A stretch of DNA of 64,000 nt, taken from contig NZ_LT629695.1 in the NCBI RefSeq assembly GCF_900099705.1, positions 2,914,001 to 2,978,000 on the forward strand, read 5' to 3'. The DNA is from Agrococcus jejuensis. Lineage in GTDB: Bacteria > Actinomycetota > Actinomycetes > Actinomycetales > Microbacteriaceae. Of the stretch, positions 51,960-60,633 are shown in pieces (the stretch's first letter is position 1; each line of letters begins with the position of its first letter). The notes under the pieces are model-generated. The model had not been told where the DNA came from. It saw nothing but the letters and a program-made list of their open reading frames with translations, and searched no databases. A program made the position numbers and the translations under genes.

Positions 51960-54167
51960 TCAGGCCGTGTCGGGTCTCGACGGCGGTCGGTGCACGGTGC
52001 CCCAGCCATTCGGCTCGGGTCCGAGGTCGATGCGCAGCCGACCACCGCGGTGGAGGGCGCGCGTGGAGATCGAGGAGCCGCGCAGCTCGACCCCGTCGAG
52101 GTGCACGGCCTGCACGTGCTGCGCGGGGGAGTCGCGGGTGGGCTCGACGAAGCCGGTGGTCTCGAGGTGCAACGCGCCGCCCGGCATCTGCATCGTCGCC
52201 TCGCGCACCGACGGCGTCGACAGCAGCGTCACGTTCTGGCCGGCGACGGGCAGCAGCCCGAGCGTCGCCCACACGTACCAGCTCGAGATGCCGCCCGAGT
52301 CGTCGTTGCCCGGCAGACCGCCCGGCCCGGTGCCGAACTGGTGCTCGAGCGCCGCGTGCACGACCTCGGCCGTGCGGTCGGGGCGGCCGGCGTAGTGGTA
52401 CGCCCACGGCGCATCCATGTCGGGCTCGTTGTTGAGGCCCTCGAAGCGGCCGAGGGCATACCCGGCGAGCAGCTCCTCGGCGCCGGGCGCGACGCCCGGC
52501 TGTCGCACGGCATCGCCTCCGAATCCGAAGAACCGGTCGAGCAGGCCGACGAACGGATCGTCGCCGCCCGCGATCGCGATGCGCGCGGCCATGTCGTGCA
52601 TGAGGCGGAACGAGTAGTTCCACTTGCCGCCCTCGTAGTACGTCGAGTCGACGGCGAGACCGGTCTGCGGGTCGTACGCGTCGACCCAGCGCGCGGCGAC
52701 GTCGTCGAGCTCCCTCGCGAGCCGACGGTCGCCGCGCAACCGCGCGACGCGGGCCGTGCAGTGGTAGCCGAACGCGAGGTCGAGGTGGTGCGTGATGGGA
52801 TGCGCGACGCCGCCGCGCAGCAGATCCTCGCCGTAGCCGCGACGCAGATCGGCGAGCATGTGCACGATCGCCAGCTCCCAGTCGACGCCCTCGAGGCCCA
52901 GCTGGGCGAGGTCGGCGATGAACGTGTGCGCGAGCGCCGAGCCCTGCCTCGCGAAGCGGTCGGCGCCGCGTGCCATGCGGTAGCCGATGGGGAAGTTGCC
53001 CTCCTCCTCGGCCGTGACGATGAGGGAGTTGGCGAGCGCGATCGCCCGGTCGGGTGCGAGGGCCGTGAGCAGCGGCAGCTGCGTGCGGTAGATGTCCCAC
53101 ATCGTGCACAGGTCGAACACGAAGTCGCCGTCGCGCGGCGAGAAGGGGTTCTCGTCCTCTGCGAACGCGGGCTTCACGAGCGAGTGGTAGAGCGCGGTGC
53201 CGAAGATCTGCTCGCGCCGCTGCGTGCCCGCGTCGATCTCGATGCGGCCCAGCGCATCCGACCAGAGCGTCTCCGTGGCGGCCAGTCGCTCGTCGAAGCG
53301 ACCCTCGAGCGTCGTGCCGCAGTCGGCGTAGAGGTTGGCGCGCGCCTGCTCGGGGCCGCGCAGCGAGAAGCCGATCGCGACCTCGATCTGGTCGCCCTGC
53401 TCGGTCGGACCGGCCCACATCATGCCGAACGGCCGCAGCGTCGTGGGGCGGATGGAGTCGAAGTCGAGCCGCGAGCCGCCGGGCATGAGGCGGCGGTCGT
53501 ACCAGAGCAGCTGCCGCCAGCGGGGGCTGCGCACCTCGACGTGCACCACGAGCGGCGCGCCCTCGACCACGATCTCGCCCTGCGCGACGCCCGGGGCGAC
53601 GAGCTGCAGGTGCGCGCGCAGTGGCACGGTCTCGCCGAACGGGATCTGCAGGCCGCCGATCGAGCAGTCGATGACGACGCGCGCATCCTTGTGCCTGGGG
53701 AACGTGTACCGGTGCACGACCGACTTCGGTCCCGCGGTGAGCTCGGCGAGCACGCCGTTGTCGAGGCGTGCCGAGTAGCGGCCGGGGGAGGCCTGCTCGT
53801 CGAGCAGCTCGAACTGGCGGCCGAGGCCGTCGAGCGGCTCGGTCAGCGGCGTGACGCGGAAGTAGTTGTAGTACTTGCGGATCGCACCCGTGCCCGACTG
53901 CTGGAAGTGCGTGAATCCGCTCGCGACGTGGTCGGGGCGGATGGCGGGCGGGATGCCCTCGGTCGACAGGTCGAAGCGGCCGTAGCCCGTCGGGTACGCG
54001 CCCGAGTAGGCGCACGCCGACACCATGCCGAGCGGTGCCGTGGCGCCGGGATGCGTGTTGCCGATCTGCGGCTTCGGCCACCACCACGTGGCGGCGAGGC
54101 CCGACGGCGCCGGCAGGTCCGTCGGCGCTGTCCCGAGGAAGGGGTCGACGTCGGCGATGCGCACCAT
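51960..54167 (-). CDS. GH92 family glycoside hydrolase (alpha-mannosidase-like)
   Basis: 735 residues from ATG 54167. GH92 motifs are present: GNTHPGATAPLGMVS (about 36-50), ASGFTHFQQSGTGA (about 82), FDLCTMWDIYRTQLPLLT (about 350), EGGKWNYSF (about 509) and GLPGNDDSGGISSWYVWATL (about 620-639). GH92 enzymes are inverting, calcium-dependent exo-alpha-mannosidases. The usual GNEDCGQMSAW pattern is GNDDSGGISSW here, so the acidic residues are kept but the Cys is lost. No signal peptide is seen (MVRIADVDPFLG), which is unusual for the family and suggests a cytoplasmic role, perhaps on intracellular mannosides. Confidence 0.88.
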   Translation of the reverse strand: MVRIADVDPFLGTAPTDLPAPSGLAATWWWPKPQIGNTHPGATAPLGMVSACAYSGAYPTGYGRFDLSTEGIPPAIRPDHVASGFTHFQQSGTGAIRKYYNYFRVTPLTEPLDGLGRQFELLDEQASPGRYSARLDNGVLAELTAGPKSVVHRYTFPRHKDARVVIDCSIGGLQIPFGETVPLRAHLQLVAPGVAQGEIVVEGAPLVVHVEVRSPRWRQLLWYDRRLMPGGSRLDFDSIRPTTLRPFGMMWAGPTEQGDQIEVAIGFSLRGPEQARANLYADCGTTLEGRFDERLAATETLWSDALGRIEIDAGTQRREQIFGTALYHSLVKPAFAEDENPFSPRDGDFVFDLCTMWDIYRTQLPLLTALAPDRAIALANSLIVTAEEEGNFPIGYRMARGADRFARQGSALAHTFIADLAQLGLEGVDWELAIVHMLADLRRGYGEDLLRGGVAHPITHHLDLAFGYHCTARVARLRGDRRLARELDDVAARWVDAYDPQTGLAVDSTYYEGGKWNYSFRLMHDMAARIAIAGGDDPFVGLLDRFFGFGGDAVRQPGVAPGAEELLAGYALGRFEGLNNEPDMDAPWAYHYAGRPDRTAEVVHAALEHQFGTGPGGLPGNDDSGGISSWYVWATLGLLPVAGQNVTLLSTPSVREATMQMPGGALHLETTGFVEPTRDSPAQHVQAVHLDGVELRGSSISTRALHRGGRLRIDLGPEPNGWGTVHRPPSRPDTA

Positions 54168-54266
54168 GGAGTCACTGTGACCCGTGGCTGTGTCGCTCGT
54201 GTTACGTGGGCATGACCATCTGGAGCGCCCCGGTCGGAGGGTCCTGTGAAGGTGCGGGGAGGCGCG

Positions 54267-55022
54267 TCAGGCGCGCTGGTCGCCGGGCTCGTCGCGCTCG
54301 CGCAGCACCGGGTCGACGCGCACGTCGTCGCTGAGGTCGAGCGTCGCGACGTGGCCCGAGTCGGTGCCCGAGCGGCGCTCCTCCTGCACCTCGCGGCGCG
54401 ACTGGATGGCGTGGACCACGATGAAGCACAGCGCGATCGCCACGACGCCGATGAGCACGAGGTCGATGTACTGCGTCACGATGTCGGCGACGCCCGGGAT
54501 GTGCGCGACCGCCCAGCCGAGGAACGTGAGCCCCGCGCCCCACAGCAGGCCGCCGACGATGTCGTAGCGCAGGAACCGCCGGTACGGCATCCGCCCCACG
54601 CCTGCCGCGACGGGCATGAACGTGCGCACGATGCCGATGAAGCGGGCCACGATGACGGCCCACGGCCCGTACTTCGTGAAGAAGCCGTTCGTGCGGGCGA
54701 TGGTCTTGTGCGAGAAGAGGCCCGAGGACTTCCGTTGGAAGATCGGTGGCCCCGCCTTGTAGCCGATGTAGTAGCCGAGCTGGTCACCGGCGACGGCGCA
54801 CAGCCAGATCGCGAGCATGCACAGCCAGACGGGCTGGTGGATGACGCCCGAGTACGACAGCACGCCCGTGATGATGAGCAGGGTGTCGCCGGGCAGCAGG
54901 AAGCCGACGAGCAGACCGGTCTCGACGAACACGATCGCGCACACGAGCACGAGCGCCCAACCGCCGGCGCCCGTGATGAGGCCCTCGACGTCGAACAGCG
55001 CGTTGGCTGGCAGGTGGTGCAC
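54267..55022 (-). CDS. DedA/SNARE-associated family membrane protein
   Basis: 251 residues from GTG 55022, with AAGGAG five bases upstream. DedA landmarks: FVETGLLVGFLLPGDTLLI (about 32-50) and the conserved FTKYGPWAVIVARFIGIVRT (about 114-133) followed by PVAAGVGRM. Four to five membrane segments are seen. DedA proteins act in lipid (undecaprenyl phosphate or phosphatidylethanolamine) translocation and need the membrane potential. The C-terminal 40 residues are charged and cytoplasmic. It lies 77 bases downstream of tRNA-Leu on the same strand. Confidence 0.92.
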   Translation of the reverse strand: MHHLPANALFDVEGLITGAGGWALVLVCAIVFVETGLLVGFLLPGDTLLIITGVLSYSGVIHQPVWLCMLAIWLCAVAGDQLGYYIGYKAGPPIFQRKSSGLFSHKTIARTNGFFTKYGPWAVIVARFIGIVRTFMPVAAGVGRMPYRRFLRYDIVGGLLWGAGLTFLGWAVAHIPGVADIVTQYIDLVLIGVVAIALCFIVVHAIQSRREVQEERRSGTDSGHVATLDLSDDVRVDPVLRERDEPGDQRA

Positions 55023-55098
55023 CCCGACTCCTTCGACGTTGGATGCTGGCGGCTGTCCGTCGTCGCGTGGCGGACGGCGGTGGTGGTGCGGCAGACCG

Positions 55099-55182
55099 TG
55101 CGGGAGAGGGGACTCGAACCCCCACGCCCGTCAGGGCACAGGAACCTAAATCCTGCGTGTCTGCCAGTTTCACCACTCCCGC
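55099..55182 (-). tRNA. tRNA-Leu (TAG)
   Basis: On the minus strand, acceptor GCGGGAG (55182-55176) pairs with CTCCCGC (55106-55100), with A as discriminator and no encoded CCA. The anticodon stem-loop CAGGA-TTTAGGT-TCCTG gives anticodon TAG. A long variable arm (GCCC-TGAC-GGGC) confirms a class II tRNA. Confidence 0.93.
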
Positions 55183-55263
55183 GGTGATGGCTCATCGTAT
55201 CGGCGATCCCTCTGCCTTCCCTATGGCGGCGCGCGCTCGGGATGGGCCTGGTTCGATGGACGG

Positions 55264-56010
55264 ATGCGTCACACCGCCTTGGTCACGGGAGCGTCGTCCG
55301 GCATCGGGCTCGCGATCGCTCGAGAGCTCGCCCGCGTGGGCGTCGACGTCGTGCTCGTCGCCCGCGACGAGGGGCGGCTGCGCGAGGTCGCGGCATCGCT
55401 CGACACCGGCACCGAGGTGCTCGCAGCCGACCTGCTGACGCACGAGGGGCTCGAGGCCGTCGCCGAGCGCGTGGCGCTGCCGGATCGGCCGATCGACATC
55501 CTCGTGTCGAACGCGGGCTTCGGGCTCGCGGCGCCCTTCCACGAGTCGTCGATCGAGGACGAGCGCCGGCTGCACGAGCTGCTGTCGTTCGTGCCCCTTC
55601 GGCTCGCGCACGCGGCGCTGCCCGGCATGCGGGCGCGCGGGCGGGGCTGGATCCTCACGGTCGCGTCGTTCGCGGCGTTCATCCCGTACGGCTCGTACTC
55701 GGCGTCGAAGGCGCACGCCGTGAACCTGTCGCGCTCGATCCGCTCGCGCTACGCCGGCGACGGCATCCGCGCCACCGCGCTGTGCCCGGGCTTCGTGCAC
55801 ACCGAGTTCCACGAGCGCATGGGCATCGACGAGGACGGCCCCGACTGGATGTGGGCGAGCGCCGAGGACATCGCGCGCAAGGGCGTGCGCGGCCTGCGCC
55901 GCAACCAGCCCGTCGTGCACTCGAACCTCGCGTTCGCGGCGATCGCGAAGGGGCTGCAGCTCGTACCCGACACGTGGCAGGGATCGCTCATCAACTCGTA
56001 CCGCGACTGA
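55264..56010 (+). CDS. Short-chain dehydrogenase/reductase
   Basis: 248 residues from ATG 55264. Classical SDR motifs: TGASSGIG (about 8-15), AADLL (about 57), NAG (about 84) and the catalytic Ser-Tyr-Lys in TVASFAAFIPYGSYSASKAH (about 132-151), then PGFVHTEF (about 177). The cofactor preference is probably NADP(H), judging from the Arg after the second strand (VLVARDE). Substrate unknown. TTCGAT lies 6 bases before the ATG, a weaker version of the leaderless promoter. Confidence 0.9.
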   Translation: MRHTALVTGASSGIGLAIARELARVGVDVVLVARDEGRLREVAASLDTGTEVLAADLLTHEGLEAVAERVALPDRPIDILVSNAGFGLAAPFHESSIEDERRLHELLSFVPLRLAHAALPGMRARGRGWILTVASFAAFIPYGSYSASKAHAVNLSRSIRSRYAGDGIRATALCPGFVHTEFHERMGIDEDGPDWMWASAEDIARKGVRGLRRNQPVVHSNLAFAAIAKGLQLVPDTWQGSLINSYRD

Positions 56011-56062
56011 GACGCCGAACCATCTCGCGCGATCCGTCAAGGCCGCGCGGGGTGGCGGTCGA

Positions 56063-56800
56063 ATGAGCGAGCGTGGAGCCATGGCATCACGCTTCGACGG
56101 ACTGAAGGCCCTCTACATCAACGGCACGCTCACCCCATCGCCTGCGGAGAGCCACACCGACACGCTCATCGAGGCGAGCGCGCACGTGCTGCGCGAGCAG
56201 GGCGTCGAGGTCGACGTCGTGCGGCTCGTCGACCACCACGTCGCGCCGGGCGTGCAGCCCGACATGACCGAGCACGGCGCCGAGCGCGACGACTGGCCGC
56301 AGATCTGGCAGCGTGTGCAAGCAGCCGACATCCTCGTGCTCGCCGGCCCGATCTGGCTCGGCGACAACTCCAGCCAGACGCGCCTCGCGATCGAGCGGCT
56401 CTACGCGCACTCCGGCGAGCTGAACGACAAGGGCCAGGCCGTGTTCTACGGCAAGGTCGGCGGCGCGCTCATCGGTGGCAACGAGGACGGCCTGAAGCAC
56501 TGCACCGGCGTCATCCTGCACGCGCTGCAGCACCTGGGCGTCGCGATCCCGCCGAACGCCGAGGCCGGGTGGATCGGCGAGGCCGGTCCCGGGCCGTCGT
56601 ACGGCGACGAGCTCGACGACGGCACGCGCGCGGGCTTCGACAACGACTTCACGCAGAAGAACATCACCTTCATGGCGTGGAACCTCATGCACCTCGCCGC
56701 GATCCTGCGCGACGCGGGCGGCATCCCCGCCGAGGGCAACCTGCCCGAGGAGTGGGAGCAGGGCTCCCGCTGGGGCTTCCAGAACCCCGAGTACCGCTAG
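56063..56800 (+). CDS. Flavodoxin-fold NAD(P)H-dependent oxidoreductase
   Basis: 245 residues from ATG 56063, or 239 from ATG 56081. The flavodoxin-like fold is shown by ALYINGTLTPSPAESHTDTL (about 17-36), where FMN phosphate binds, and LAGPIWLGDNSSQTRLAIER (about 93). GKVGGALIGGNEDGLKH (about 129) matches the NADPH-dependent FMN reductase type. It may reduce quinones, azo compounds or FMN. The gene is on the same strand as the SDR upstream. Confidence 0.8.
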   Translation: MSERGAMASRFDGLKALYINGTLTPSPAESHTDTLIEASAHVLREQGVEVDVVRLVDHHVAPGVQPDMTEHGAERDDWPQIWQRVQAADILVLAGPIWLGDNSSQTRLAIERLYAHSGELNDKGQAVFYGKVGGALIGGNEDGLKHCTGVILHALQHLGVAIPPNAEAGWIGEAGPGPSYGDELDDGTRAGFDNDFTQKNITFMAWNLMHLAAILRDAGGIPAEGNLPEEWEQGSRWGFQNPEYR

Positions 56801-56906
56801 CCCGTACTCGCGCGACGGTGCACGGTCAAGGCCTCGGGGCCCGCCAAACCCCGTGCGCGCCCGGCACGAACCACCCCAGACCCATCCATCCGGAAGGAGC
56901 ATCACC

Positions 56907-57734
56907 ATGACCGATGTCCGACTCCACATCACCGACTCCGGCGGCGAGGGCCGCCCCGTCGTCCTCATCCACGGCTGGCCCCTGTCGGGCGAGTCCTGGA
57001 AGGCGCAGCGCCGTGCGCTGACCGCTGCCGGCTACCGCGTCGTCGACTACGACCGCCGCGGCTTCGGCGAGAGCGACAAGCCCGAGACGGGCTACGACTA
57101 CGACACGTTCGCCGACGACCTGCAGTCGGTGCTCACCGACCTCGACCTCGTCGACGTCACGTTGGTCGGCTTCTCGATGGGTGGTGGCGAGGTCGCCCGC
57201 TACCTGTCGCGCCACGGCGAGAGCCGCGTGCGCTCGGTGGTCTTCGCAGCCGCGGTGACGCCGTACATGCACAAGACCGACGACAACCCCGATGGTCCGC
57301 TCGACGACGAGCTGTACGGGCAGCTGCGCGGCGGCCTCGTGGAGGATCGCGACGCGTTCTTCGACGACTTCGTGCACGGCTTCTTCTCGGTCGGCGACGA
57401 CCTGAAGGTCGGCGACGGCGAGATCAAGGACGCCAGGGAGCTCGCGCAGCAGTCGTCGCAGACGGCCGCCGTGGGCGCGATGGATGCATGGGCGACCACC
57501 GACTTCCGCCCCGACCTGCCGCTCGTGACGGTGCCGACGCTCGTCATCCACGGCTCCGGTGACGGCACCGTGCCGTTCGAGGGCTCGGGTGCGCGCACGC
57601 ACGCGGCGATCCCGCACTCGCAGCTCGTCGTCATCGACGACGCGCCGCACGGTCTCAACGTGAGCCACGCCGATGAGTTCAACGCGGCGCTGCTCGCGTT
57701 CCTCGGCGACGAGGCGCCCGGCGTCGACGCATAG
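56907..57734 (+). CDS. Alpha/beta hydrolase, non-heme haloperoxidase/esterase type
   Basis: 275 residues from ATG 56907, with GGAAGGAG upstream. The fold is complete: LIHGWPLSGESWK (oxyanion hole, about 21), DRRGFGESDKP (about 49), nucleophile Ser in VGFSMGGGE (about 91), acid Asp in HGSGDGTVPF (about 218) and His in DDAPHGLN (about 250). GFSMGGGE and HG.GD.TVPFE are typical of cofactor-free haloperoxidases (perhydrolases) and related esterases. It is followed by a strong terminator. Confidence 0.9.
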   Translation: MTDVRLHITDSGGEGRPVVLIHGWPLSGESWKAQRRALTAAGYRVVDYDRRGFGESDKPETGYDYDTFADDLQSVLTDLDLVDVTLVGFSMGGGEVARYLSRHGESRVRSVVFAAAVTPYMHKTDDNPDGPLDDELYGQLRGGLVEDRDAFFDDFVHGFFSVGDDLKVGDGEIKDARELAQQSSQTAAVGAMDAWATTDFRPDLPLVTVPTLVIHGSGDGTVPFEGSGARTHAAIPHSQLVVIDDAPHGLNVSHADEFNAALLAFLGDEAPGVDA

Positions 57735-57750
57735 CGACGACGTTCGACCG

Positions 57751-57778
57751 AGGGCGGCGACCTGCGGGTCGCCGCCCT
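57751..57778. terminator. Bidirectional terminator
   Basis: A perfect 12-bp stem (57751-57762 with 57767-57778) and a TGCG loop lie between convergent genes with stops at 57734 and 57782. Confidence 0.8.
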
Positions 57779-57781
57779 TCG

Positions 57782-58474
57782 TCATGCGTCGCTGCGTTCG
57801 AGGGCGGCATCCCCCTCGGCTCGCTGCGCGCGACCGATCTGCTCGACGAACCACGATGCGAAGGTCGCGGTGACGGATCCGATGAGCGCGATGCCGGCGA
57901 TCATGAGGCCGACGGCGATGAGGCGACCCGCCCCGGTCACGGGGTAGAAGTCGCCGTAGCCGACGGTCGTGATGGTCACGAACGCCCACCAGATGGCGTC
58001 GGCGAAGGTCGTGATGTTGGCGCCCTGGGCGTTCTGCTCCGCATCCAGCACCGCGAGGCCTGCGATGAGCACGAGCAGCCCCGCGGAGGCGACGACATAG
58101 AGCGTCACGCGTCCGCGGAACGCCCACCCGGCGGCGCGCTGCAGCACGGTGACGACCGTGATGAGGCGGAGGAGCCGGAGCGGGCGGAGGAACGGGAGGA
58201 CCACGATCGCCAGCTCGTGCAGATGGCGCACGAACCAGCGTCTGCGGGGCTCGGCGAGCACGAGGCACACCACGTAGTCGACCGCGAACGCTGCCCAGAC
58301 GGCGACGAGCGCGATCTCGATCGGCATCGCATCACGTCCCTGCAGATTCCCGATCACGGAGATCGCGTAGAGCACCACGAACACGACCGCGAGAGCGAAC
58401 ATCGGCCACTCGAGCGCCGCCTCCCAGCGCGCGAGACGGGCACCGTAGCGAGGGGTCTGCACCCCCGCATTCAA
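57782..58474 (-). CDS. Two-pore-type (2TM/6TM) potassium channel protein
   Basis: 230 residues from TTG 58474, or 226 from GTG 58462. The K+ selectivity filter TVGYGD is present (about residue 167-172) after a pore helix ADAIWWAFVTIT. Several helices precede it, including an Arg-rich segment FLRPLRLLRLITVVTVLQRA (about 94-113) like an S4 voltage sensor, so a voltage-gated-type 6TM subunit is likely. The C-terminal helix ends in a charged tail. It probably mediates potassium flux at the plasma membrane. Confidence 0.87.
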   Translation of the reverse strand: MNAGVQTPRYGARLARWEAALEWPMFALAVVFVVLYAISVIGNLQGRDAMPIEIALVAVWAAFAVDYVVCLVLAEPRRRWFVRHLHELAIVVLPFLRPLRLLRLITVVTVLQRAAGWAFRGRVTLYVVASAGLLVLIAGLAVLDAEQNAQGANITTFADAIWWAFVTITTVGYGDFYPVTGAGRLIAVGLMIAGIALIGSVTATFASWFVEQIGRAQRAEGDAALERSDA

Positions 58475-58543
58475 GCAGCGCCGCCACGTCGCCTGTGGAC
58501 AGATGAAGCCTGCTCACCCGGCTCTGTGCTGTGCTCTCGTGCC

Positions 58544-59776
58544 ATGAGCCGGGCCGTGGTCGCGATCACCGAGATGGTGCGCGACCGTGTGCGGCGCGAC
58601 GGGGTCGACCTGCGAGCGGGCGGCGACCTCGCCGATCGGTACGTGCGGGATGCCGTGCGCAACTACTCCGAGCGGGCGCTCGGCGGCGCGCATCCGCTGC
58701 TCGACGACGAGCAGGCCGCGACGCGGTCGGTGCTCGCCGCCATCACGGGCTTCGGGGTGCTGCAGCCGTACCTCGACGACCCGGCGATCGAGGAGCTGTG
58801 GGTCAACCAGGGCTCGCGCGTCTTCGTCGCGCGCGGCGGCGCGAGCGAGGAGCTCGACGTGCGCCTCACGCCGCAGGAGACCCGCGACCTCGTCGAGCGG
58901 ATGCTCTCGACCACGGGCCGCCGCGTCGATCTCTCGATGCCGTTCGTCGACGCCTCGCTGCCCGACGGCTCCCGACTCCACGTCGCGTCGGGAGACGTGG
59001 CACGCGGGGCGATGAGCATCAACATCCGCAAGTTCTCGCGGCGCCTCGCCTCGCTCGAGACGCTCGTCGAGCTCGGCACGCTCAGCCATCAGGCGGCGAC
59101 CTTCCTGCAGCGGTCGGTGCTCGCGGGCGCGAACATCCTCGTGTCGGGTGCGACGCACTCGGGCAAGACCACGCTGCTCGGCGCGCTCATGGGCGCCGGC
59201 CGGCCCCGCGATCGCGTCGTGACGGTGGAGGAGACGTTCGAGCTCGACCCGCAGGTCGCCGACGTCGTCGCCCTGCAGTGCAGGCAGCCGTCGCTCGAGG
59301 GCACGGGCGAGATCACGCTGCGGCAGCTCGTGAAGGAGTCGCTGCGCATGCGTCCCGATCGCCTCGTGGTCGGCGAGGTGCGCGGCGCCGAGGCGCTCGA
59401 CCTGCTCATCGCCCTGAACTCGGGCGTCGCCGGCGCGGGCACGATCCACGCGAACACGGCGCGGGATGCGCTGCAGAAGCTCACGACGCTGCCGTTGCTC
59501 GCCGGACGCAACATCGACGCCGGCTTCGTCGTGCCGACCGTCGCCGCGTGCGTCGACCTCGTCGTGCACTGCGCGATGGATGCGCGCGGCAACCGCCGCG
59601 TTACCGAGATCCTCGCGCCCACGGGCACGACGCACGGCCATGTGATCGAGGCGTCGCAGATCTTCCACACGGTTGGCAGCCTGCTGCGGCCCACGGGCGG
59701 GCACCCGTCGCGGCTCGCGAAGTACGAGGCGGCGGGCATCGACATGCCGGCGCTGCTCGCGAGGGACGACGCATGA
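58544..59776 (+). CDS. tadA: TadA/CpaF-type pilus assembly ATPase
   Basis: 410 residues from ATG 58544. Secretion-ATPase motifs: Walker A SGATHSGKTTL (about 203-213), the Asp-box VTVEETFEL (about 229), Walker B-like LVVGEVRGAEALDLL (about 274) and the His-box GTIHANTARDA (about 301). It powers assembly or retraction of Tad pili. It is the first gene of a tad operon and overlaps tadB by ATGA. No TadZ/CpaE-like gene precedes it in this window; a potassium channel gene lies upstream on the other strand instead. Confidence 0.93.
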   Translation: MSRAVVAITEMVRDRVRRDGVDLRAGGDLADRYVRDAVRNYSERALGGAHPLLDDEQAATRSVLAAITGFGVLQPYLDDPAIEELWVNQGSRVFVARGGASEELDVRLTPQETRDLVERMLSTTGRRVDLSMPFVDASLPDGSRLHVASGDVARGAMSINIRKFSRRLASLETLVELGTLSHQAATFLQRSVLAGANILVSGATHSGKTTLLGALMGAGRPRDRVVTVEETFELDPQVADVVALQCRQPSLEGTGEITLRQLVKESLRMRPDRLVVGEVRGAEALDLLIALNSGVAGAGTIHANTARDALQKLTTLPLLAGRNIDAGFVVPTVAACVDLVVHCAMDARGNRRVTEILAPTGTTHGHVIEASQIFHTVGSLLRPTGGHPSRLAKYEAAGIDMPALLARDDA

Positions 59777-60633
59777 CGTGGGTGCTCGGCGCGCTGCTCG
59801 GACTCGGGCTCGTGCTGTGCGCGTCGCCGTGGCTCTGGCCGCGCACCGAGCGCGCCGAGACCGAGGAGCGGCGCGCGTCGCGCATCCGCGACCGGCTCAC
59901 GCAGGCGGGGCTGCACGAGGTGCCGCTCGCCGCGCTCATCGTCGTCGCCGTGCTCGCCGCCGTGGTGGCGGCGGGTGTCGCGCTCGCGGTGAGTCCCGTC
60001 GTGCCCATCGCGATCGCCGCGGGCCTCGCCGGGCTCGCGACGCCGTTCGCGGCGGTCGCCTGGCGCGCACGTCGGCGGCGCCGCTCCCGCTCGCTCGTGT
60101 GGCCCGACGTCGTCGACCACCTCGTCTCCGGCGTGCGCAGCGGGCTCGCGCTGCCCGACGCCGTCGCGGCGCTCGCGACCTCCGGACCGGCGCAGACGCG
60201 CGATGCGTTCCGCGCGTTCGAGGCCGACCACCGGGCGACGGGCTCGTTCGCCTACGCGCTCGACCGCCTCAAGGACCGGCTCGCGGATCCCGTCGCCGAC
60301 CGCATCCTCGAGACCCTGCGCATGGCGCGCGACGTCGGCGGCTCGGAGGTCGCGCACGTGCTGCGCGACCTCGCCGCGTACCTGCGGTCGGACCTCGCGG
60401 TGCGCAGCGAGCTCGAGGCGCGGCAGTCGTGGGTCGTCAGCGCGGCCCGGCTCGGCGTCGTCGCGCCGTGGCTCGTGCTGCTGCTCCTGTCGTCGCGCCC
60501 GGAGGCGGCGTCGGCGTACAACACCGCAGGCGGCCTCGCGATCGTCGCAGGCGGCCTCGTGGTCACGATCGTCGCCTACCGAGCGATGGTGCGCCTCGGT
60601 CGGCTGCCCGAGGACGGGCGGTGGTTCGCATGA
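59773..60633 (+). CDS. tadB: TadB-like pilus platform protein
   Basis: 286 residues. An N-terminal helix (about 5-20), two helices at about 52-98 and two C-terminal helices (about 222-240, 250-275) frame the T2SS-F domain, whose core DVVDHLVSGVRSGLALPDAV (about 111) and the ETLRMARDVGGSEVAHVLRD segment (about 178) are conserved. It forms the inner-membrane platform with TadC. It is translationally coupled to tadA (ATGA) and to tadC (ATGA). Confidence 0.92.
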   Translation: MTWVLGALLGLGLVLCASPWLWPRTERAETEERRASRIRDRLTQAGLHEVPLAALIVVAVLAAVVAAGVALAVSPVVPIAIAAGLAGLATPFAAVAWRARRRRRSRSLVWPDVVDHLVSGVRSGLALPDAVAALATSGPAQTRDAFRAFEADHRATGSFAYALDRLKDRLADPVADRILETLRMARDVGGSEVAHVLRDLAAYLRSDLAVRSELEARQSWVVSAARLGVVAPWLVLLLLSSRPEAASAYNTAGGLAIVAGGLVVTIVAYRAMVRLGRLPEDGRWFA

